In this document: piece by piece, positions 1 through 7,679 of the stretch
How the letters are laid out: each line of letters begins with the position of its first letter
Position numbering within the stretch: position 1 is the stretch's first letter
Origin: DAOPJM01 sp035399665
GTDB taxonomy: Bacteria > Bacillota > Clostridia > Christensenellales > CAG-138
Direction of reading: 5' to 3'
DNA length: 48,386 bases
Assembly (NCBI GenBank): GCA_035399665.1
Contig: DAOPJM010000012.1
Location: 1-48,386 of the forward strand
Notes under the pieces: model-generated
The model's input: the letters and a program-made list of their open reading frames with translations, nothing else
The model's database searches: none
Told to the model about the DNA's origin: nothing
Position numbers and translations under genes: made by a program

Positions 1-60
1 GGTTGACGGCGGGGGTTTGTTGGCGGAACATAATTGGATGACGGCGGGGGATGGATAAAA
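1..60. repeat. Interspersed repeat modules at the window edge
   Basis: G-rich linker (GGGGGTTTGTTGGCGGAACA) flanked by GATGACGGCGGGG-type modules. The same linker recurs in reverse complement near 32636-32670, and related versions occur at 18958-19010 and 40206-40250. This is the linker part of the modular repeat family described in the findings. The element continues beyond the left edge. No gene is seen in 1-238 besides the hairpins. Confidence 0.6.
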
Positions 61-110
61 AGAGAATATGAAGAACTGACCGTTGAGCTGTTTTCCCATT
101 ATACACAAAC

Positions 111-149
111 GGAACGGGCAAAGACGGTTGAACCGGCCTTGTCCGTTCC
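111..149 (-). terminator. Probable terminator after the DUF4438 gene
   Basis: GGAACGG at 111-117 pairs with CCGTTCC at 143-149. Read on the minus strand the hairpin is followed by a T-rich GTTTGTGT. The minus-strand arms and flank closely match the hairpin downstream of proS (11963-11998), so both seem to belong to one terminator family. A second hairpin, CCAAAGG/CCTTTGG at 192-209, lies between this and the gene's stop codon. Confidence 0.55.
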
Positions 150-238
150 TATCTTGAAGTTTAGTGGGATTTTGTAAAGGGCGAAGCTTTACCAAAGGTT
201 CCCCTTTGGCGGCGCCCCACGGTATCCCAATTAGTCTG

Positions 239-1105
239 CTACACCCCGAAGTAGTCCGCCAGGTTAGCGTTCGGACAGATTACTGTCTCTATAACAGGCG
301 TCTTTGCAGTCAGGAGCGTTGTGACGCCGGGGCCGTGTCCCATCAGAATACAGTTACTGTGAACGACAACGCCCACGGTGACGGAGCCTGTGAGGTAGCC
401 CCTGCCGTAGCTTGTATCACAGTTTTCCAGAAGCACTATATCGCCGTAGCGCAGCTTATCAAGACCGAGCCGCTTAATCTCGGCCGCGTCCTCGGTCATG
501 ATATCGTAGTCGCCCCTGTATGAGCTGTTGTTGCCGATACCGCTGCCCATGAGGTACGCCGGCACCCTGTGCGCCACGGGAACGACGAGCTTGCCGTCCT
601 TGACCTCTATGTTCATCTTGTGGAACAGCTCAGGCGAGCAGCTCATAGCCCTTACGCTTTGCTCAAAGCCCTCTATCAGCATACCCTGCCCCTGCGCTCT
701 GACCTGAATCTTGTCGCCCACGCAGAGCTTGTCCAGGGTTTCGGCGTCGAAATAGATAAGCACATGCTCTATGCCGCCGTGAGTACCCGTGACGAAGCCC
801 TTTGCGCCCTTGGCGTCGCCGCTCATAACGACAGCGACGTTGCCTATGCAGGACAGCGCGGTAAAGGCGGCGTTCTCGTTCTCATCCTTGTTCTTGGCGG
901 AGACGCCCGGCTCGACGTGATCGACCTCCATGCTGAACACGCTGTCGCCTATCTTTACATTATAGGTAATCCCGCCCACGCCGGGCAGGACGTGCGGAGT
1001 GCCGTCATGATTCAGACGCCACGGATTGGCGCCCATGGTCGGATGATGCACCTCGCCCATCACTGACAGCATCGCAAGCCGTCCCTCGTTTATTACAGCC
1101 TTCAT
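239..1105 (-). CDS. DUF4438 domain-containing protein
   Basis: A 288-residue protein that looks like a full-length DUF4438 family member, a conserved family of unknown biochemical role. Visible features are a Gly-rich N-terminal part (HDGTPHVLPGVGGITYNVKI), a central stretch with GTHGGIEHVLIYF, and a conserved-looking MGSGIGNN...DYDIM region near residue 190. No signal peptide or membrane segment is seen, so it is probably cytosolic. The start is well supported: AGGAGGT lies 7 nt before the ATG. The gene begins 29 nt after the murA stop on the same strand, so the two are probably cotranscribed, but that does not reveal its function. The family assignment rests on recognised overall sequence, not a search. 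Confidence 0.8.
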   Translation of the reverse strand: MKAVINEGRLAMLSVMGEVHHPTMGANPWRLNHDGTPHVLPGVGGITYNVKIGDSVFSMEVDHVEPGVSAKNKDENENAAFTALSCIGNVAVVMSGDAKGAKGFVTGTHGGIEHVLIYFDAETLDKLCVGDKIQVRAQGQGMLIEGFEQSVRAMSCSPELFHKMNIEVKDGKLVVPVAHRVPAYLMGSGIGNNSSYRGDYDIMTEDAAEIKRLGLDKLRYGDIVLLENCDTSYGRGYLTGSVTVGVVVHSNCILMGHGPGVTTLLTAKTPVIETVICPNANLADYFGV

Positions 1106-1134
1106 CTCATAAACCTCCTGTGATTTATAATCGT

Positions 1135-2430
1135 CTATACATCCAGCCGCAGTATATCCGCCCCAAGCGCGGAAAGCTTCTGCTCAAAATGCTCATAGCC
1201 CCTGTCAACATAGCCTATGTTGTAGATGCGGCTTTCGCCCTGCGCCATTAGCCCCGCGACTATAAGCGCCGCGCCCGCCCGAAGGTCGGTTGCGTACATA
1301 TCATCGCCGTGAAGCAGCTCTACGCCCCTTACCTTCGCGGTACGTTTGGACACCGTTATGGATGCGCCGAGGCGCCTAAACTCCTTGACATGGTTGAAGC
1401 GGTTCTCAAATATGTTCTCCTGAATGACTGAAGTCCCCTGCGCCGTGCAAAGATACGCCATCATGGGCTGCTGAAGGTCGGTGGGGAAGCCCGGGTAGAC
1501 CATAGTCTTGACGTTGACCGCACGCGGCCTTCTGTCCATGGACACCCTAAGGTAGAACTCCCTCCCGTCGTCGCCCTCGGTGACGGTGGCGCCGCTCTCC
1601 TGAAGCTTTGCGGAAATCGCTTCCATATGCGTGGGAATGACGTTGCGAACGATAACGTCGCCCCGCGTTGCGGCGGCGGCTATCATGTAAGTGCCTGTCT
1701 CTATCTGATCCGGAATAATCGCGTAGCTGCACCCATGCAGCTTCTTCCTGCCCTGAATACGAATGACGTCTGTGCCGGCGCCCTTGACCGACGCGCCCAT
1801 CATGTTCAGAAAGTTGGCGACGTCAACGACGTGCGGCTCCTTTGCCACGTTGGAAAGAATGGTCTGCCCCTCCGCCTTGCACGCGGCGAGCATGACGTTA
1901 ATGGTAGCTCCGACAGAAACGACGTCGAAGAATATCTCGGCGCCCTTGAGCCTTGCGGCCTGTGCGCGTATAACATTGCGGCTTTCGTCCATGTAGATCT
2001 TCGCGCCCAATGCGCGCATACCCTTGATATGCTGATCTATGGGTCTTGGGCCTATGGCGCAGCCGCCCGGCAATGCAAGCTCGATCTCGCCCTTGCTCCC
2101 AAGCATCGCTCCAAGCAGGTAGTACGAGGCGCGCATGGTGCTGACCTCCTTGGAAGTGGCGTCGATGGTGTTTATCGTTGACGGGTCTATCTTTAGGCAG
2201 TCGCCCCGGGTAAACTCGACTTGGGCGCCAAGCTTTGTTAAGATATCCTTGAGTATTGACACGTCTGCGATGTGCGGAAGATTTTCGAGTACACAGCATT
2301 CATCCGCCAGTAACGCGGCGGGGATGATAGCAACGGCGGCGTTCTTCGCGCCGCTCACGGTCACAGTCCCGGTCAAGGGTCTGTCACCGTGTATGCTGTA
2401 ATATTGGTCGTGTTGGATTATGTAGGCCAT
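1135..2430 (-). CDS. murA: UDP-N-acetylglucosamine 1-carboxyvinyltransferase
   Basis: Catalyses transfer of enolpyruvate from PEP to UDP-GlcNAc, the first committed step of cytosolic peptidoglycan precursor synthesis and the target of fosfomycin. The 431-residue length fits the two-domain inside-out alpha/beta barrel family. The N-terminal SGAKNAA substrate-binding motif is at residues 26-32. The catalytic loop LPGGCAIGPRP carries the nucleophilic cysteine at about residue 124, so this is the Cys (fosfomycin-sensitive type) form. The start ATG is preceded by AAGGA, and a promoter sits at 2461-2489. The DUF4438 gene follows at 29 nt. Many Bacillota carry two murA paralogs; which one this is cannot be told from the window. 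Confidence 0.96.
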   Translation of the reverse strand: MAYIIQHDQYYSIHGDRPLTGTVTVSGAKNAAVAIIPAALLADECCVLENLPHIADVSILKDILTKLGAQVEFTRGDCLKIDPSTINTIDATSKEVSTMRASYYLLGAMLGSKGEIELALPGGCAIGPRPIDQHIKGMRALGAKIYMDESRNVIRAQAARLKGAEIFFDVVSVGATINVMLAACKAEGQTILSNVAKEPHVVDVANFLNMMGASVKGAGTDVIRIQGRKKLHGCSYAIIPDQIETGTYMIAAAATRGDVIVRNVIPTHMEAISAKLQESGATVTEGDDGREFYLRVSMDRRPRAVNVKTMVYPGFPTDLQQPMMAYLCTAQGTSVIQENIFENRFNHVKEFRRLGASITVSKRTAKVRGVELLHGDDMYATDLRAGAALIVAGLMAQGESRIYNIGYVDRGYEHFEQKLSALGADILRLDV

Positions 2431-2460
2431 TTCGCGCTTCCTTACCGTATTGATAGCAAC

Positions 2461-2489
2461 AGTTTAGCCTATTTTCGGCTGTTAGTCAA
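2461..2489 (-). promoter_or_regulatory. Predicted sigma-A promoter of murA
   Basis: On the minus strand, TTGACT (2484-2489) and TAAACT (2461-2466) are separated by 17 nt, about 30 nt upstream of the murA ATG. Confidence 0.65.
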
Positions 2490-2634
2490 CTTGTAAGGCA
2501 AGATATTACTTATGAACAATTTATGTACGGGTGCGTCGGCGCAAAGTGGCCGCCAACGCCGTCACGTCACGCGGGTGAACGCGATAACAGGCTTGAGAGC
2601 GGCGGCCCCTTATCATGCCATGCTCGTTTTAGGC

Positions 2635-2663
2635 TTTACCTTGACTTTGGGAAATGCTATAAT
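2635..2663 (+). promoter_or_regulatory. Predicted sigma-A promoter of the sirtuin gene
   Basis: TTTACC (2635-2640), 17 nt, then an extended -10 TGCTATAAT with TATAAT at 2658-2663. GGGAGGTGATAAC then leads into the ATG at 2687. Confidence 0.7.
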
Positions 2664-2686
2664 ATCCATATTAGGGAGGTGATAAC

Positions 2687-3412
2687 ATGAACGAAAGCTT
2701 GAAAGCCTTGATAGCATCCTCAAAGCGGGTGGTGTTCTTCGGCGGAGCGGGGCTGTCCACCGAGAGCGGCATCCCCGACTTTAGGAGCGAGAACGGCATA
2801 TACCGCACACGTCAGGAGTACGGAGTTTCGCCCGAGGAGATACTCTCTCACAGCTATTTTGTGCGTCACCCGGAGACCTTCTTTGATTACTTTCGAAAGT
2901 TTCTGCTGTTCCCCGACGCCAAGCCCAACGCCGCGCACCGTGCGCTTGCAAAGCTGGAAGCCGGCGGCAGGCTCTCCGCCATTGTGACGCAGAATATTGA
3001 CGGACTGCATCAGCTTGCGGGAAGCAAAAGAGTGCTTGAGCTGCACGGGAGCGTTCATCGCCATTACTGTATGTCCTGCGGCAAAAGCTACGAACTCTCA
3101 GACGTTTTAAGGGTCAAGGGGGTTCCGCGCTGTACCTGCGGCGGCGTAATACGCCCCGACGTGGTGCTGTATGAGGAGAGCTTGGACTACGACGTCATGT
3201 CCGCCGCCATATCCGAAATTTCCAAGGCTGACCTGCTAATAGTCGGAGGGACCTCGCTTGTGGTCTATCCCGCGGCGGGACTGCTGGACTATTTCGGCGG
3301 CGACAAGCTCGCCGTAATCAACCTTTCACCCACGGGCCGCGACAGGCAGGCCACGCTATGCCTGAGGGAGAAGATAGGACAGGCTCTGTCCTTGGACGAT
3401 GAGGACATATGA
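2687..3412 (+). CDS. NAD-dependent protein deacylase, sirtuin (Sir2/CobB family)
   Basis: Sirtuins remove acyl groups from protein lysines, consuming NAD+ and giving nicotinamide and O-acyl-ADP-ribose. This 241-residue protein has the whole core. The Rossmann NAD motif GAGLSTESGIPDFR is at about residues 20-33 and TQNIDGLH at about 105. The catalytic His is in LELHGS. A four-Cys zinc site is formed by CMSCG and CTCGG, followed by RPDVVLYEE and GGTSLVVYPA. The Arg and Tyr that mark Sirt5-type desuccinylases cannot be confidently assigned. It has its own promoter and a strong RBS. Its stop overlaps the next gene's start (ATGA at 3409), so it is coupled to an extracytoplasmic phosphoesterase, an unusual partner. 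Confidence 0.94.
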   Translation: MNESLKALIASSKRVVFFGGAGLSTESGIPDFRSENGIYRTRQEYGVSPEEILSHSYFVRHPETFFDYFRKFLLFPDAKPNAAHRALAKLEAGGRLSAIVTQNIDGLHQLAGSKRVLELHGSVHRHYCMSCGKSYELSDVLRVKGVPRCTCGGVIRPDVVLYEESLDYDVMSAAISEISKADLLIVGGTSLVVYPAAGLLDYFGGDKLAVINLSPTGRDRQATLCLREKIGQALSLDDEDI

Positions 3413-4497
3413 AACGTTACAGGCTTACAGCTCTATTGACGCTTGCTCTACTGCTGCTTGCGGCTGTGCTTTGCGCCTGCGACGACGGCGACACGCGGGT
3501 AACGTATGAGGTAGTGGCAGAAACCGCGATGGGTGCGCCCACCCCCGCGCAAGCCAAGGACGAAGCAATATCCTTTGCAATAGAGCTTGAAACCACAATT
3601 GCGCCTACGGGCATACCCACATTTACGCCTACGCCCTCGCCAATACCCACGGCGACGCCAACGATTGCGCCAACGCCCTTTACGATAGCGTGGATATCGG
3701 ACACACAGGCCTACGCGCTCGGCCGCCCCGACCCCATAAACGCCATGGCGGATTGGCTTTTGGAGAATCGCATAAAGGAGAATATAGTCTGTATCGTGCA
3801 TACGGGGGACGTTTCGGACAACGGCGCGTCAACCTGGCAATGGGATTACATCAACCCGCCCTTTGAACGGCTTTTGAAGGAATACCCCATACTGTTTACT
3901 GCGGGCAACCATGACGTCACCGAAAGCGGCAGCATCCGCTATTTCCTAAAGCAGCCGCCCATTGCCGCGAGCATACCCGATGGACAGGCGTTCACCGATT
4001 CGGCGGGAAGCTGGGCGACATTTTCAGCGGGCGGCAGGGATTTCATATTGGTATCGCTGTATTGGAACGCGGACTATAACAGCTATAAGCAGGCGGTGGA
4101 GGTGCTGAGCAGCCACATGGACAGCGTCGGGATAATTGTCACCCACAGCGCCCTTGAGAGCGACGGCAGCCTGACCGGTCCCGGCACAAGGGTTATGCGC
4201 AAGGTCGCGGAGCTTTGCCCCAACGTTAGACTTGTGCTCTGCGGGCATATGCGCGGCTCGGTGCGAAGAACGGACTTCATCGATGACGACGGCGACGGCA
4301 GCTACGAGCGCAAGGTTGTCACCATGATGTATAATTTCCAGGACGACAGGGAAAAGGGGTTGGGGTACTTGAGGTTGCTGCGCTTTGACCCCGCAAGCGG
4401 CGATATACACGTTCAGACATATTCGCCTTACTATGATGATTACAGTTATCAAGAGGACGAGAACTTGGATGATTTTGTAATAGCGAAGGGGTTTTGA
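3409..4497 (+). CDS. Metallophosphoesterase lipoprotein
   Basis: A 362-residue predicted lipoprotein. It has a Lys/Arg N-terminus, a hydrophobic stretch and a lipobox ending in Cys24 (VLCAC). A Thr/Pro-rich spacer at about residues 45-88 (repeated PTP/TPSPIPTATP) would hold the enzyme off the membrane. The calcineurin-like catalytic motifs follow: WISDTQ (DxQ replacing the usual DxH), HTGDVSDNG, GNHDV, VTHSA and LCGHMRG. This supports a two-metal phosphoesterase acting outside the membrane on an unknown substrate. The start overlaps the sirtuin stop (ATGA). The C-terminal part after about residue 300 looks like a small beta-rich extension common in secreted members. The next 195 nt hold a repeat and a new promoter. 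Confidence 0.88.
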   Translation: MKRYRLTALLTLALLLLAAVLCACDDGDTRVTYEVVAETAMGAPTPAQAKDEAISFAIELETTIAPTGIPTFTPTPSPIPTATPTIAPTPFTIAWISDTQAYALGRPDPINAMADWLLENRIKENIVCIVHTGDVSDNGASTWQWDYINPPFERLLKEYPILFTAGNHDVTESGSIRYFLKQPPIAASIPDGQAFTDSAGSWATFSAGGRDFILVSLYWNADYNSYKQAVEVLSSHMDSVGIIVTHSALESDGSLTGPGTRVMRKVAELCPNVRLVLCGHMRGSVRRTDFIDDDGDGSYERKVVTMMYNFQDDREKGLGYLRLLRFDPASGDIHVQTYSPYYDDYSYQEDENLDDFVIAKGF

Positions 4498-4520
4498 GGC
4501 GAGGGGTTGCGCAGGGGGGA

Positions 4521-4590
4521 GCGGGTCTTGACTTTTAAGTTTTTAGCAAGATCCTTCGCTGCGCGCAGGATGACACGGAGGGGTTACGGC
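4521..4590. repeat. Interspersed repeat element
   Basis: Contains CTTGACTTTTAAGTTTTTAG followed by CAAGATCCTTCG and CAGGATGACACGGAGGGG. The same leader plus palindrome is found at 18899-18950 and, more diverged, at 18814-18870. Confidence 0.8.
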
Positions 4591-4619
4591 TTGACACAGA
4601 CGCTTTTCTTACCTATAAT
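4591..4619 (+). promoter_or_regulatory. Strong sigma-A promoter for the deacetylase operon
   Basis: Perfect consensus TTGACA (4591-4596), 17-nt spacer, TATAAT (4614-4619). The -35 box directly abuts the repeat element, giving a leader of about 65 nt before the first gene. Confidence 0.85.
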
Positions 4620-4692
4620 ATAGGAAAAATCGAACGGGGTTGGGCGTTTTGAAGCCTTCCGCGTTTGTTCAGACGTCATTTTTGAGGTGTAC

Positions 4693-6213
4693 ATGAAAGT
4701 AATGACCCGAAAAGCCCTAAGCTACACAGCCGCACTGCTGTGTCTTACACTTTTAATACCGTTGTGCGCGGCGTTTCCCCGCGAGACCCTTGCCGAGGAC
4801 GGCGTGGCCACAGACCTAAGCGCGTACTGCGTCTTTACATCCTCCGTCTCCGACAGCGGAATCAAGCGCGCAACCGACGACGACACCACCACTCATCAGA
4901 ACTTCCATAAGGACGGCTACATCGAGACAGCTTGGAGCGCGGACGTCGCCGTCGCGCAAATATACGTTCAATGGGCGTCGGCTCCCACTCAGCTCACCGT
5001 TACTCAATACGACGCAGCGGGACAGGTTCTGTCCCAAAGCGACAATATTCCTTACCTTTATGAGCAGTCCGTGTCGGCGGTTGACGGCGCGGTACGCATA
5101 CGCCTTGAAAGCAATGACGACATGGACATAGTCACGCTTCACGCCATGAGCGCCGGAAATATCGCGAATGTTCATGATTGGCAGCCCCTGCCCGACAAGT
5201 TAGACTACCTCATCATCTCCATGCACCCCGACGACGACGTCCTTTTCATGGGCGCGGTAGCTCCTACACTCTCCGACGCGGGCTACACGGGCAGCATATT
5301 CTACCTTGGCACAAGAATACGCGACAGGGTCAGCGAGGCGCTGAACGGCGCGTGGACCATGGGCGTGCGCTGCCAGCCGCTGATGTGCGGCTTTCCCGAC
5401 ATTCCGCCCGAATACAAGGAACGCTTTGAAAGCACCTTCACCAAGAACGACGTCATTGAGTACCTTGTTCCTCTGCTTCGCCAATATCGCCCCGAGGTGG
5501 TGTTTACGCACGATGTGAACGGCGAGTACGGGCATTGGCAGCACATTATCTGCTCCGCCGCCGTGCAGGAAGCGGTCAGGCTTGCCGCCGACCCCTCATA
5601 TGATCCCGATTCCGCCGCCGAATACGGCGTGTTTGAGGTCAAGAAGCTCTACCTTCACCTCTATTCCGAGAACAAGCTCACGCTGAACGTGACCTCGCCG
5701 CTTGCAAGCTTTAACGGGCAAAATGCCTTGGCTGTCGCGACCGAGGCCTTCTGCTGCCATGTCTCACAGCTTAAAACCGTTCACAGCGTCACCAACGAAG
5801 GTGTTTACAGCCTGTCGGATTTCGGGCTTGCCTACACCACGGTAGGCTTGGACAGCGGTATAAACGACGTGTTTGAGAATATCGACCCCCTGAGCCTTTC
5901 GACCCGCGCCACGCCGTCCGCCGAGCCTGCGCCGTCCGCCGAGCCTGTGTTGGCGCCCACGCAGACCCCCTCCGAGGTTCCCGCCATTATTCCTGTCGTC
6001 ACGGAAAACGCGTCGACGCCCGCCCTCGGCAGCACGACGCCGACGGCGGAGCCGATTGAGGAGCCGTCCGAGTCCGCCGCGACGTCGTCCGCTTCACAAA
6101 GCAAGGGAGAGCATTCGATACTGACGCTCATACTTGCGCTTATTGCCGCCGCCGCGTTCGGTCTGGTGTGCGCCGCGCTGATACTGATGCGCAGAAACCG
6201 CCGCGACCGATGA
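4693..6213 (+). CDS. Membrane-anchored PIG-L/LmbE-type deacetylase, copy 1
   Basis: A 506-residue exported protein: signal peptide (about residues 1-32), a beta-rich domain (about 40-160) resembling a discoidin/galactose-binding fold, and a PIG-L domain. Family zinc ligands are visible as HPDDD near residue 178 (the usual Glu is Asp) and HDVNGEYGHWQH near 273. A Pro/Ser/Glu linker (PSAEPAPSAEP) and a C-terminal transmembrane helix with a basic tail follow. PIG-L enzymes deacetylate GlcNAc-containing glycolipids or glycans through a zinc ion; an extracytoplasmic glycan substrate is inferred here. ATG 4693 is chosen, but GTG 4687 or ATG 4702 are possible since the GAGGTG RBS lies close. It ends ATGA-coupled to its paralog. 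Confidence 0.85.
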   Translation: MKVMTRKALSYTAALLCLTLLIPLCAAFPRETLAEDGVATDLSAYCVFTSSVSDSGIKRATDDDTTTHQNFHKDGYIETAWSADVAVAQIYVQWASAPTQLTVTQYDAAGQVLSQSDNIPYLYEQSVSAVDGAVRIRLESNDDMDIVTLHAMSAGNIANVHDWQPLPDKLDYLIISMHPDDDVLFMGAVAPTLSDAGYTGSIFYLGTRIRDRVSEALNGAWTMGVRCQPLMCGFPDIPPEYKERFESTFTKNDVIEYLVPLLRQYRPEVVFTHDVNGEYGHWQHIICSAAVQEAVRLAADPSYDPDSAAEYGVFEVKKLYLHLYSENKLTLNVTSPLASFNGQNALAVATEAFCCHVSQLKTVHSVTNEGVYSLSDFGLAYTTVGLDSGINDVFENIDPLSLSTRATPSAEPAPSAEPVLAPTQTPSEVPAIIPVVTENASTPALGSTTPTAEPIEEPSESAATSSASQSKGEHSILTLILALIAAAAFGLVCAALILMRRNRRDR

Positions 6214-7679
6214 GAAGGGGCGGTACGAAAAAGCTTATTATCCTGTCTCTCTGCCTGCTGCTCCTTGGGGCTGTGGTCGTTTCGCCCGCCGAGGCCGAGA
6301 ACGCCGCCGCAAGGGATTACAGCTCACGCTGCGTCTATACCTCGTCGATAGCCGACAGGGAGCTTCGTTTTGTCCGCGATCATGACGCCGCGACCCAGGC
6401 AAGCTTTCCCGCCGACAGCTTTGTCGCCGTGAGCTGGGGCGAGGAATCGCCTGTAACGCGCCTGCTTGTGGAATGGGTTTTTGTTCCCTTGCAGCTCACC
6501 GTTACTCAGTTTGACGCGTCGGGGTTGGAAATAGCCCGCGACGAGGGCGAATACATGATATGCCAAACCATAGCTGTGGCCCCCGAAACGCGTTCCGTTC
6601 GCCTTGAAAGCAGCGTCGGCATGGAAATAATCGCGCTTGAGGCCTATGCTGACGGGGTCTTGCCGCGCAGCTATCACGAATGGCAGCCCCTTTGGGATAC
6701 CCTTGATTACCTTGTCGTGGCCACTCACCCCGATGACGATATACTGTTCTTGGGCGCGGTTGCTCCCACACTCTCCGACGCGGGCTACACCGGTACGATA
6801 CTGTACATTGTATCGAACGCAAGGGTCAGAAGAATTGAGGCGCTGAACGGCGCGTGGGCGATGGGCGTGCGCTGTCACCCTGTGCTGGGCGGCTTCATCG
6901 ACGTCAACCCGCAGTACCGCAAGCAGCTTGGAGAGCGCTTCACCCAGGACGAGGTATGCCTTTACCTTGTGCGCGAGCTTAGAAGGACGCGCCCCCGCGT
7001 GGTCTTTTCGCAGGATGTGAACGGTGAGTACGGGCATTGGCAGCACATAGTTGTTGTCGCCGCGCTGCAAGACGCGGTAAGGCTGGCCGCCGACCCCGAC
7101 TTCGACCCCGAATCCGCCGCCGAGTTTGGAGTTCATGAGGTGCAAAAGCTGTACCTGCACCTTTACCCCGAAAACGAGCTGATTATTGACGTCAAGACCC
7201 CGCTTGAAAGCTTTAGCGGGTTGACCGCGCTGCAGGTCGCGCAGGCAGCCTATAAGCTCCACAACTCGCAGCAAACAGGGCGCCATACGGTGCAAAACCG
7301 CGGCGTTTACGACCTTTCCCGTTTCGGGCTTGCCTACACCGCCGTGGGCGCGGACAGCGGCAAGAACGATCCCTTCGAGAACATAGACCCCTCTTTGCTT
7401 GTGGGCTATGTCGCTGCCGAGGCGGAGGACACGCCCACGCGCACGGACACGCCCACGCGCACGGATACGCCCACGCGCACGGATACGCCCACGCGCACGG
7501 ACACACCTGCGCGCACGGATACGCCCACGCGCACGGATACGCCTGCGCCTGAGGCTTCCGCCGTCCCCGCGCTTTCAGGCGCCGGCAGGCTTGGACTGTG
7601 GATATGCGCCGCCGCTCTGCTCGTTGCGGCTCTGATAATCGTTTGCTGTATAATCGTCTCAAGGAGGATGCGTTCATGA
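6210..7679 (+). CDS. Membrane-anchored PIG-L/LmbE-type deacetylase, copy 2
   Basis: A 489-residue paralog of the preceding gene with the same architecture. It has a signal peptide (about residues 1-28), a discoidin-like beta domain beginning SRCVYTSSIADREL, and a PIG-L core with HPDDD near residue 173 and QDVNGEYGHWQH. A linker and a terminal transmembrane helix (LWICAAALLVAALIIVCCII) end in a basic tail. The aligned site reads SQDVNGEYGH where copy 1 has THDVNGEYGH, so the first His is lost and zinc binding or activity may differ. The linker is a charged TPTRTD repeat encoded by an 18-bp tandem array. ATG 6210 overlaps the previous stop (ATGA), and the stop overlaps the next start the same way. 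Confidence 0.85.
   Translation: MRRGGTKKLIILSLCLLLLGAVVVSPAEAENAAARDYSSRCVYTSSIADRELRFVRDHDAATQASFPADSFVAVSWGEESPVTRLLVEWVFVPLQLTVTQFDASGLEIARDEGEYMICQTIAVAPETRSVRLESSVGMEIIALEAYADGVLPRSYHEWQPLWDTLDYLVVATHPDDDILFLGAVAPTLSDAGYTGTILYIVSNARVRRIEALNGAWAMGVRCHPVLGGFIDVNPQYRKQLGERFTQDEVCLYLVRELRRTRPRVVFSQDVNGEYGHWQHIVVVAALQDAVRLAADPDFDPESAAEFGVHEVQKLYLHLYPENELIIDVKTPLESFSGLTALQVAQAAYKLHNSQQTGRHTVQNRGVYDLSRFGLAYTAVGADSGKNDPFENIDPSLLVGYVAAEAEDTPTRTDTPTRTDTPTRTDTPTRTDTPARTDTPTRTDTPAPEASAVPALSGAGRLGLWICAAALLVAALIIVCCIIVSRRMRS
7431..7538 (+). repeat. 18-bp tandem repeat coding for TPTRTD
   Basis: Six consecutive 18-bp units (ACGCCCACGCGCACGGAY with small changes; the fifth reads ACACCTGCG...) plus a partial seventh, in frame inside the second deacetylase. 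The linker should lengthen or shorten by six residues per unit without breaking the frame. Confidence 0.95.

Noticed and set aside
164..523. Plus-strand open frame at the left end
   Set aside because: Mostly antisense to the DUF4438 gene and starts in a hairpin region with no ribosome site.
2641..2663. TTGACT paired with TATAAT before the sirtuin gene
   Set aside because: Spacing is only 11 nt; TTTACC at 2635 with 17 nt is the better -35 box.
6324..7295. Long minus-strand open frame (323 codons) opposite the second deacetylase
   Set aside because: Opposes a clear conserved gene; its composition mirrors the sense codons and it shows no domain or ribosome site.
7431..7538. Possible CRISPR-like array
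   Set aside because: Units are contiguous 18-mers without spacers and are in frame in a gene.
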